Of a DNA stretch of 64,000 nt, positions 54,018-64,000 are shown piece by piece. Every line of letters starts with the position of its first letter. Positions within the stretch are counted from its first letter, which is position 1. Under the pieces are notes generated by a model. It worked only from the letters and a program-made list of their open reading frames with translations. It had not been told where the DNA came from and made no database searches. Source of the stretch: Photorhabdus heterorhabditis (GTDB lineage: Bacteria; Pseudomonadota; Gammaproteobacteria; Enterobacterales; Enterobacteriaceae); assembly GCF_018448905.1 (NCBI RefSeq), contig NZ_RCWA01000001.1, forward strand, positions 225,787 to 289,786, read 5' to 3'. A program made the translations under genes and the position numbers.

Positions 54018-55823
54018 ATGGAGCATTCAGCGCAACTAAGCGCCAGTATATTATTTTTATTTGCTGCTGTAGTGGCAGTGCCAATCGCACAGAAATTCAG
54101 GATTGGTGCAGTATTAGGTTATTTATTGGCAGGGATCGTCCTGGGTCCATGGGGATTGAGCTTTATCAGAGATGTTGATGATATTCTTCATTTCTCTGAG
54201 CTTGGGATTGTTTTCCTAATGTTTATCATCGGTCTTGAGCTTAACCCTTCCAAACTCTGGCAGCTCAGGCGATCTATTTTTGGTGTCGGTGCGGCTCAGG
54301 TTATTCTGACCGCAGGAGTGTTGGCCGCACTTTTATATCTGACAAATTTTGCATGGCAGGCGGCGGTTATCGGTGGTATCGGTATGGCAATGTCCTCAAC
54401 GGCAATGGCTTTGCAACTGATGAAAGATAAGGGGATGAACCGCAATGAGGGCGGGCAGCTTGGTTTCTCAGTTTTGCTGTTTCAAGATATCGCGGTGATC
54501 CCGGCTTTAGCATTGATCCCACTTCTGGCCGGTGAAACCGCATCCAGTGACTGGTATCGGATCATGCTGAAAATTGCCGCTTTTGCTGGCATGTTGCTGG
54601 GTGGCCGTTATCTGTTACGCCCGCTGTTCCGTCTGGTTGTAAGATCCGGAGTACGTGAGGTATTTACTGCGGCAGCATTACTGGTTGTACTCAGCTCGGC
54701 GCTGTTTATGGAGGTGCTTGGTTTTTCCATGGCACTGGGGACCTTTATCGCCGGGGTATTATTAGCCGATAGTGAATATCGCCATGAACTGGAAATATCC
54801 ATTGAACCATTTAAGGGCTTGTTGTTAGGGCTGTTTTTTATTTCGGTAGGGATGTCCTTAAATTTGGGTGTGCTACTGATACATCTGACGGATGTGTTAC
54901 TTGGTGTGCTGGTTTTGGTCGTCGTAAAGGGTATCGTTCTTTATCTTATCGCGTTGATTTCTGGTTTACGGAATTCATCTCGCTTGCAATTTTCCGGCGT
55001 ACTTAGCCAGGGCGGAGAATTTGCCTTTGTGTTGTTTTCTGCGGCACTGAGTCAGAATGTTCTTAATAGCGGGCAGATGGCTTTGTTGTTGGTAGTGGTA
55101 ACACTATCAATGATGACAACGCCGCTGGTGATGCAATTGATAGATGCTATTCTGGCACGCCGTTATAATGCCCAGGATGAGATGGATGAACAGCCATTTG
55201 TGGAAGATAATGATCCGCAAGTGATTTTAGTGGGTTTTGGTCGGTTCGGGCAGGTCATCGGCCGTCTTCTGATGGTGAATAAAATCCGCATAACGGTGTT
55301 GGAACATGATGTCAGTGTTATCAGTACCATGCGACGTTATGGCTACAAGGTTTATTATGGTGATGCGGCTGAATTAGAATTGCTACGTGCAGCAGGTGCA
55401 GATAAAGCCAAGGCGATTGTGATCACTTGTAATGAGCCGGAAAATACCATGATGATTGTTCATTTATGTCAGAAACATTTCCCGAATCTGCATATTATGG
55501 CGCGGGCCAGAGGGCGCTTGGAAGCGCATGAACTGCTGCAAAGTGGGGTAGAAAATTTCACTCGTGAAACTTTCTCCAGTGCATTGGAATTGGGCCGTAA
55601 AACGCTGGTCGGGTTGGGAATGCATCCGCATAAGGCTTATCGTGCAAAACAACACTTTCAGCGATTAGATATGCGGATGTTGAGAGAACTGATGCCACAG
55701 CTACAGGGTGATGTGGCTCACATATCCCGTATAAAAGAGGCGCGGCGAGAATTAGAAGAGTTGTTTGAACGGGAAATGCTGAATGAGCGTCGCCAACCGG
55801 ATGGTTGGAATGAATATGAATAA
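54018..55823 (+). CDS. kefB: Glutathione-regulated potassium/proton antiporter KefB
   Basis: A 601-residue protein, same length as E. coli KefB. About twelve membrane segments of the monovalent cation:proton antiporter-2 type cover residues 1-385. A cytosolic RCK/TrkA-N domain with [17 protein letters not shown] (NAD-binding glycines) follows. It protects against electrophiles by acidifying the cytoplasm when glutathione adducts bind. kefG lies immediately upstream and yheV immediately downstream. Nothing unusual was seen. Confidence 0.97.
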   Translation: MEHSAQLSASILFLFAAVVAVPIAQKFRIGAVLGYLLAGIVLGPWGLSFIRDVDDILHFSELGIVFLMFIIGLELNPSKLWQLRRSIFGVGAAQVILTAGVLAALLYLTNFAWQAAVIGGIGMAMSSTAMALQLMKDKGMNRNEGGQLGFSVLLFQDIAVIPALALIPLLAGETASSDWYRIMLKIAAFAGMLLGGRYLLRPLFRLVVRSGVREVFTAAALLVVLSSALFMEVLGFSMALGTFIAGVLLADSEYRHELEISIEPFKGLLLGLFFISVGMSLNLGVLLIHLTDVLLGVLVLVVVKGIVLYLIALISGLRNSSRLQFSGVLSQGGEFAFVLFSAALSQNVLNSGQMALLLVVVTLSMMTTPLVMQLIDAILARRYNAQDEMDEQPFVEDNDPQVILVGFGRFGQVIGRLLMVNKIRITVLEHDVSVISTMRRYGYKVYYGDAAELELLRAAGADKAKAIVITCNEPENTMMIVHLCQKHFPNLHIMARARGRLEAHELLQSGVENFTRETFSSALELGRKTLVGLGMHPHKAYRAKQHFQRLDMRMLRELMPQLQGDVAHISRIKEARRELEELFEREMLNERRQPDGWNEYE

Positions 55824-55835
55824 GTGGAGCGAATC

Positions 55836-56039
55836 ATGTCAATAAGCCGAAAAAGATTTATTGCTGGTGCTGTCTGTCCGGAATGCCATTCTCAGGACAC
55901 ATTGGCAATGTGGCAGGAAGATCAGGTGGATGTGGTGGAATGCGTCCATTGTGGTCATCAGCAACGTCAGACTGATGATAAAGTAACCTCTCATATCAGA
56001 AAGCAAGAGCAGGTTATTGGTATTTTTACACCACAATAA
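55836..56039 (+). CDS. yheV: YheV family putative zinc ribbon protein
   Basis: A 67-residue protein with two CxxC pairs (CPEC at 15-18, CVHC-type pair near 38-41) forming a probable zinc ribbon, ending in KQEQVIGIFTPQ. ATG at 55836 is preceded by GTGGAG and gives the family N-terminus (SRKRFIAGAVCPEC); the open frame from 55824 begins at the kefB stop. It lies 12 bases after kefB, as in E. coli. Function is unknown. Confidence 0.92.
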   Translation: MSISRKRFIAGAVCPECHSQDTLAMWQEDQVDVVECVHCGHQQRQTDDKVTSHIRKQEQVIGIFTPQ

Positions 56040-56126
56040 TGGTGTGAATTTTAATGCCGGTGAGTACAGGGGCTTAGAATTCCGCTACAATCGGTAAAAT
56101 TTTTAGACCCACGGGTAGGAGATGTC

Positions 56127-56705
56127 ATGAAAGTAGCAAAAGACTTGGTAGTCAGCTTGGCTTATCAAGTAAGGACGGAAGAGGGTGTTTTAGTTGATGA
56201 GTCACCGGTGAGTGCACCGTTGGATTATCTGCATGGCCGTGGTTCGTTGATCAGTGGTTTGGAAAAAGCGCTGGAAGGTCGTGAGGCTGGTGAGAGTTTT
56301 GATGTCAGCGTGCAAGCTGATGATGCCTATGGTCAGTATGATGACAATCTGGTTCAACGTGTGCCAAAAGATGTCTTTGTCGGTGTTGATGAACTGGAAG
56401 TGGGCATGCGTTTCCTGGCTGATACCGATATGGGACCAGTACCCGTAGAAATCACTGCGGTTGAAGACGAGCATGTTGTGGTTGATGGTAACCATATGCT
56501 GGCGGGACAGAACCTGAAATTCAATGTTGAAATTATTGCTATCCGTGAAGCGACTGAAGAAGAACTGGCTCATGGTCATGTTCACGGTGCGCATGGTCAC
56601 GAGCATGGCGAAGGTGGTTGCTGTGGTGGTCATGACCATAACCATGACGATGGTCATCATCATAATGACGGACACGGATGCTGCGGTGGCGGCGGTTGCC
56701 ACTGA
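56127..56705 (+). CDS. slyD: FKBP-type peptidyl-prolyl isomerase SlyD
   Basis: A 192-residue cytosolic isomerase, chaperone and nickel-handling protein. The FKBP domain (1-70 and 130-150) flanks an inserted chaperone flap. The C-terminal tail (about 152-192) is very rich in His, Gly and Cys, with CCGG and HDHNHDD motifs that bind metal. In E. coli it delivers nickel for hydrogenase maturation and is the host factor for phage phiX174 lysis. GTAGGAG precedes the ATG. Length is close to E. coli SlyD (196). Confidence 0.97.
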   Translation: MKVAKDLVVSLAYQVRTEEGVLVDESPVSAPLDYLHGRGSLISGLEKALEGREAGESFDVSVQADDAYGQYDDNLVQRVPKDVFVGVDELEVGMRFLADTDMGPVPVEITAVEDEHVVVDGNHMLAGQNLKFNVEIIAIREATEEELAHGHVHGAHGHEHGEGGCCGGHDHNHDDGHHHNDGHGCCGGGGCH

Positions 56706-57033
56706 TAAGTGAAGATGGTGTGGTGTTAACGCCTTCATCATTAGCCGTCAATCATAATCGCAGGAAGATATGCATCAGCGATTACAGTAGATAAAGTTCT
56801 TACGGAATTCTTTACTGTCGTTGCGAGATTCTTTGCCCCGTACTACGAGTGGTGTGGGGCAATATTCGTGAGTTGGTCTTTCTTTCAAAGAAAGGGGAAC
56901 TGCAGATGAAAACCCCTTATTGCACCGTAGATGAATGAGGATTTCCAAAATTTACTGCTGTCGATGGTATTCGATATAAGCTCCTGCCGAATAACTGGAA
57001 ATATTTAACAGGAGAGGCTTATTTATGGGCGTA
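56706..57033. other. Spacer between slyD and slyX
   Basis: No gene is seen. Short inverted repeats occur, including TTGCCCC...GGGGCAA around 56831-56863 and CTTTCTTTCAAAGAAAG around 56878-56894; their role is unclear. A dispersed palindromic repeat begins at 57034. Confidence 0.35.
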
Positions 57034-57170
57034 TATACCCGTTATCTTTCAAGTCGCTTCTTTAATGGGCTGCATTCACTCACCCCGGTCACCCCGGTCA
57101 CATAGTTATCTATGCTCCTGGGGATTCGCTCCCTTGCCGTCGCGATCCATCTTGAAATCCATTGGGTATA
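57034..57170. repeat. Dispersed palindromic repeat, copy 3 (137 bp)
   Basis: Ends TATACCC...GGGTATA and arms match copies 1 and 2. It is 10 bases longer than copy 1, mainly because CACCCCGGTC is tandemly duplicated near 57083-57102. The core GTTATCTATGCTCCTGGGG is shared with copy 1. It lies between slyD and slyX. Confidence 0.8.
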
Positions 57171-57206
57171 GATACATCTGCTTGTTGGTAATTGGTGTTT
57201 ACAAAA

Positions 57207-57425
57207 TCAGTAATGAGGTGGAGGTGTTTCTTCTGACGGTGAAGCCACCATTGACGGCTGAGAGGCTTTCAATCGCTCTGTCATTAACCGCAAATGTTCT
57301 CTTAATTTAGCCATTTCCATCTGCTGCTCAGTGACTACCTGATTCAGCTCTTCAATGGTTATTTCCTGAAAGGCAACGCGACTTTCCAATTGTTCAAGTC
57401 GTTGTTCAAACTCTGATAGATCCAT
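57207..57425 (-). CDS. slyX: SlyX family protein
   Basis: A 72-residue protein, the same length as E. coli SlyX. It is a predicted coiled coil over most of its length (heptad-like Leu/Ile spacing in residues 1-55) with a Pro-rich tail (PPPH near the C-terminus, as in the family). Function is unknown. It lies between slyD and fkpA on the opposite strand, the conserved enteric arrangement. Confidence 0.94.
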   Translation of the reverse strand: MDLSEFEQRLEQLESRVAFQEITIEELNQVVTEQQMEMAKLREHLRLMTERLKASQPSMVASPSEETPPPHY

Positions 57426-57675
57426 GATTTTCTCCCATTTCAGGCTGTGTATTATCCGTGTTAGGCTATTTATATTAATTAAGAGTAACTCATTATGCCC
57501 AGAATATTCTGTGGAATACGGTTGTTATGAAACCTCTTTTCATTAATGTTGTCTCAATGGTTTTGGGGCACTAGAAGCGGCAAATATTGTGTTGTGCTGC
57601 TGTAGGCAGTTATAGTGACTCGATTGCATAATTTTTGCTGATGGTAAATATCCCCCAAAGTTATTGGAGAAACAG

Positions 57676-58437
57676 ATGAAATCATTGTTTAAAGTTACTC
57701 TGCTTGCCACTACGCTGGCAGTGGTTTTCAGTGCTCCCCAGGTACTGGCTGCCAAAGCAGATGGTCAAAGTATAGAACTGAATAGCGCATTTAAAACGGA
57801 AGATCAGCAAAATGCTTATGCTCTGGGAGCATCTCTAGGGCGTTATATGGAAAACACCTTGAAAGAGCAGAAATCTCTGGGTATTCCATTGGATAAAGAT
57901 CAGTTGTTGGCGGGGGTGCAAGATGCTTTTAAGGACAAAAGCAAACTGACTGATAGCGAAATTGAAAATACTCTGCGTGCATTTGAAGGCAAAGTGAAGT
58001 CTGCGGCTGAAGCTAAAATGGAAAAAGAAGCCAGCGATAATGAAGCTAAGGGTGCTAAATATCGTGAAGAATTCGCTAAGGAAAAAGGGGTCGTCAAGAG
58101 CCAAACCGGTCTTTTATATAAAATAGAGAAGGACGGTAGTGGTAAAAAACCTGCGGCAAGTGACACAGTAGTCGTAAACTACAAGGGTTCATTGATTGAC
58201 GGTAAAGAATTTGATAGCTCATATAAACGTAATGAGCCACTTTCTATTCGTCTGGACGGTGTTATCCCAGGTTGGACAGAAGGTTTGCAGAATGTGAAAA
58301 AAGGTGGAAAAATTAAACTGGTTATTCCACCAGAGCTTGCTTATGGTAAAGCTGGTGTCCCAGGTATTCCTGCAAACTCTACATTAGTATTTGATATTGA
58401 GTTACTGGATGTGAAAGCGGATACTAAGGCTAAGTAA
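57676..58437 (+). CDS. fkpA: FKBP-type periplasmic peptidyl-prolyl isomerase FkpA
   Basis: A 253-residue periplasmic folding catalyst and chaperone. A Sec signal peptide (1-25, ending VLAA) is followed by the helical dimerisation domain (about 30-140) and an FKBP domain (about 145-245) with VVVNYKGSLIDGKEFDSSY and IPPELAYG. ATG at 57676 has TTGGAGA ahead and gives the family start; the frame begins at 57664 upstream. A terminator follows at 58475-58508. The E. coli homologue is 270 residues, with a longer tail. Confidence 0.95.
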   Translation: MKSLFKVTLLATTLAVVFSAPQVLAAKADGQSIELNSAFKTEDQQNAYALGASLGRYMENTLKEQKSLGIPLDKDQLLAGVQDAFKDKSKLTDSEIENTLRAFEGKVKSAAEAKMEKEASDNEAKGAKYREEFAKEKGVVKSQTGLLYKIEKDGSGKKPAASDTVVVNYKGSLIDGKEFDSSYKRNEPLSIRLDGVIPGWTEGLQNVKKGGKIKLVIPPELAYGKAGVPGIPANSTLVFDIELLDVKADTKAK

Positions 58438-58474
58438 TCTTTTAGCTAAATATTTTTGATGAATTGTGTAGATG

Positions 58475-58508
58475 AAACCGTTGGTAGAGATTCTGTCAAC
58501 GGTTTTTT
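58475..58508 (+). terminator. Rho-independent terminator after fkpA
   Basis: A nine-base stem (AAACCGTTG with CAACGGTTT) around a 13-base loop, followed by six T. It lies 37 bases after the fkpA stop. Confidence 0.82.
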
Positions 58509-58725
58509 GTTACTGAAAGCTGTGATAGAGGCCAAATGTCTGAGTGGCAATGGCTTGACGATGATGTCATGTGGTTTTAACGTCAATATCTAATGTAAGT
58601 GCAAAGATCTTTGACTGAGATCTCTGTTAAGTTGCAACAGTTGAATTTTCACAAGAAATTTTTATAAGTTTATCACGTTGTGTTTTTAGCAAGACGTTGT
58701 CTGCGTTTGAAGGATGGTGTATTTA

Positions 58726-59448
58726 ATGTCTAACCCGTTATTATCTGGTGATATCAGTGATATCGACTTACTGGAAAACCAACCGTTTACTGAAACGGAT
58801 CGCGAAATTTTAAAATCTTATGAAGCCGCAGTTGATGGCTTGGCTATGCTGATTGGTGGGCATTGCGAGATTGTCTTACATTCACTGGAAGATCTTAAAT
58901 GTTCAGCGGTCAGAATAGCTAATGGAGAACATACCGGCCGTAAAATAGGTTCACCTATCACTGACCTTGCTCTGCGTATGTTGCACGATATTACAGATGA
59001 AGATTGTAGTGTATCCAAAGCCTATTTCACCCGGGCGAAAAGTGGTTCATTGATGAAGTCAGTCACGATTGCGATTCGCAACCGGAATCGCAGAGTAATC
59101 GGCCTTCTGTGTATTAATATGAACCTTGATGTCCCTTTCTCTGAAATTATTCAAACATTTATTCCAGAGGAAACCCATGATGTCGCTCCAAATGTAAACT
59201 TTGCATCATCAGTGGATGATTTGGTTGCACAAACGCTGGAATACACGATCGAAGAAGTTAATATTGATCGCAATGTATCCAATAATGCTAAAAATAGGCA
59301 GGTGGTTCTGAATCTCTATGAGAAAGGCATCTTTGATATTAAAGACGCGATTAATCAGGTTGCTGAGCGTCTAAATATTTCTAAACATACGGTTTATCTC
59401 TATATTCGCCAGTTTAAAAATGGTGAATGCTTAGGGCCTGAGCGGTAA
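58726..59448 (+). CDS. yheO: YheO family transcriptional regulator
   Basis: A 240-residue protein, the same length as E. coli YheO. An N-terminal PAS-like YheO domain (about 15-130) is followed by a C-terminal helix-turn-helix (about 205-235, [20 protein letters not shown]). ATG at 58726 gives the family length; an ATG at 58714 has its purine tract too close. Its TAA overlaps the tusD ATG by one base, so yheO-tusDCB are coupled, as in other enterics. Target genes are not known. Confidence 0.93.
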   Translation: MSNPLLSGDISDIDLLENQPFTETDREILKSYEAAVDGLAMLIGGHCEIVLHSLEDLKCSAVRIANGEHTGRKIGSPITDLALRMLHDITDEDCSVSKAYFTRAKSGSLMKSVTIAIRNRNRRVIGLLCINMNLDVPFSEIIQTFIPEETHDVAPNVNFASSVDDLVAQTLEYTIEEVNIDRNVSNNAKNRQVVLNLYEKGIFDIKDAINQVAERLNISKHTVYLYIRQFKNGECLGPER

Positions 59449-59843
59449 TGTCGTCTCTGTCTTATTGTCTGCTGGTAACGGGGCCTGCATATGGTACCCA
59501 ACAAGCCAGCAGTGCTTACCAGTTCGCACAAACTTTGATTGAGATGGGACACAAACTCAATACCGTATTTTTTTATCGGGAAGGGGTTTATAACGGCAAT
59601 CAATTGACTGCACCTGCCAGTGATGAATTCAATTTGGTGAGTGCATGGCAGATGATGGCAACAGAGCATCAGTTTGGCATGCACATTTGTATTGCCGCTG
59701 CCCTTCGCCGTGGTGTCCTTGATGCTCAGCAGGCTAATGAATTGAATTTACCCGTAGCAAACTTGGCTGAAGGGTTTGAATTAAGTGGATTGGGAACGCT
59801 GGCTGAAGCCATGCTGACCTGCGACCGAGTGGTGCAATTCTGA
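59448..59843 (+). CDS. tusD: Sulfurtransferase subunit TusD
   Basis: A 131-residue DsrE-fold protein. In the TusBCD heterohexamer it takes sulfur from TusA and passes it to TusE for 2-thiouridine formation at tRNA wobble positions by MnmA. The catalytic Cys is in [13 protein letters not shown] (about residue 79). It starts within the yheO stop and is followed by tusC after 9 bases. Length is as in E. coli (128). Confidence 0.95.
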   Translation: MSSLSYCLLVTGPAYGTQQASSAYQFAQTLIEMGHKLNTVFFYREGVYNGNQLTAPASDEFNLVSAWQMMATEHQFGMHICIAAALRRGVLDAQQANELNLPVANLAEGFELSGLGTLAEAMLTCDRVVQF

Positions 59844-59852
59844 GAGGCAAAA

Positions 59853-60212
59853 ATGAAAAAAATTGCTTTTGTCTTCACTCAAGCACCTCATGGTAATGCG
59901 GGTGGCAGAGAAGGGTTAGATGCATTACTGGCGACTTCGGCATTAACTGAACATATCGGTGTATTTTTTATTTCTGACGGTGTATTCCAACTGTTACCGG
60001 ATCAGCGACCTGACAGAGTACTTGCCAGAAACTATATCGCTACTTTTAAGGTTTTGCCTTTGTACGATATTGAAGCATGTTATTTGAGCCAGGAGGACCT
60101 GATCACGCGTGGATTAAGCTCGGCTAACCGTTTTATTCTGGATGTGGAAGTGATACCAGCAGAAACAGTTCGCGAGAAACTGGTTGGCTATGATGTTGTG
60201 CTGACATTTTAA
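59853..60212 (+). CDS. tusC: Sulfurtransferase complex subunit TusC
   Basis: A 119-residue DsrF-like subunit of TusBCD. The segments [24 protein letters not shown] and [18 protein letters not shown] are typical of the family. GAGAGG precedes the ATG. It lies between tusD (9 bases) and tusB (20 bases). Length matches E. coli TusC (119). Confidence 0.95.
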   Translation: MKKIAFVFTQAPHGNAGGREGLDALLATSALTEHIGVFFISDGVFQLLPDQRPDRVLARNYIATFKVLPLYDIEACYLSQEDLITRGLSSANRFILDVEVIPAETVREKLVGYDVVLTF

Positions 60213-60232
60213 GCTATTGGAAGGACAATGAT

Positions 60233-61598
<1,366 letters not shown>

Positions 61599-61678
61599 TC
61601 CTATCGTAGTGATGATGCCCTGGGCGGCTATTCTGCCGCCCAGATTTAAATTGAACGTCCTAGGAATAGAGGAATCAA

Positions 61679-64000
<2,322 letters not shown>

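Noticed and set aside
56202-56741. Minus-strand 179-codon frame opposite slyD
   Set aside because: It is antisense to a clear, complete slyD; the His/Met-rich composition mirrors the slyD metal-binding tail.

Overview
The window reads as a gamma-proteobacterial chromosome of the Morganellaceae, most likely Photorhabdus (Xenorhabdus is the second choice). Reasons: enterobacterial core genes of near-identical length to Escherichia coli in syntenic blocks (rlmJ-gor; mobBA / yihD-srkA-dsbA / polA-spf-engB; ppiA-pabA-argD / crp-yhfA / prkB-yheU-yheT; yheS-kefG-kefB-yheV-slyD-slyX-fkpA-yheO-tusDCB-rpsL-rpsG-fusA-tuf), a moderate-to-low GC feel, a type VI secretion system, Rpn-type nuclease genes with GRQEG repeats, and short dispersed palindromic repeats. 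Genus is an inference; no database was consulted.

Layout. 1-7506: a type VI secretion locus, with tagH (cut by the window edge), tssG, tssF, tssE, tssC and tssB on the minus strand, and a divergent hcp after a 0.9-kb AT-rich spacer. 8077-10458: rlmJ and gor. 10550-11970: an Rpn nuclease gene and a decayed partial tandem copy with expanded 12-bp repeats. 12392-13783: a Tat-exported amidohydrolase. 13890-17028: fused mobA-mobB, a yihD with an internal deletion, srkA and dsbA. 17407-21189: polA, a decayed RCC1-like remnant and the small RNA Spot 42. 21228-28977: engB, ppiA, a YcgJ-like gene, pabA, argD, crp, yhfA, prkB, yheU and yheT. 29080-31234: a LysE-type exporter, an intact IS1595-type insertion sequence and a tauA pseudogene.

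31541-42061 is the most interesting region: a tightly coupled plus-strand operon of about a dozen genes. It encodes SAM decarboxylase, an aminopropyltransferase (spermidine-synthase-like), an arginine:glycine-type amidinotransferase, a PaaK-like AMP-forming ligase, an ATP-grasp ligase, an ABC exporter (one ATPase, two permeases), a membrane fatty-acid-desaturase-type oxygenase, a glutathionylspermidine-synthase-like ATP-grasp ligase, a small double-CxxC protein interrupted by an in-frame TAG, and a GNAT-like acetyltransferase. The combination suggests that a guanidinylated polyamine amide is made and exported. I do not recognise this as a described pathway. It is flanked by an IS, a pseudogene and an IS200/IS605 tnpA remnant.

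42360-51153 is accessory: murP-murQ, a YhcG/DUF1016 nuclease, a resolvase remnant, palindromic repeats, an orphan hcp, a divergent putative type VI effector with three tandem related small membrane proteins (candidate immunity genes, the third frameshifted at a run of nine T), a second scar of the murQ-murP junction, and a LysR regulator. 51416-64000 returns to the core: yheS, kefGB, yheV, slyD, slyX, fkpA, yheO, tusDCB and the str operon (rpsL, rpsG, fusA, start of tuf). No tRNA, rRNA or CRISPR array was seen.
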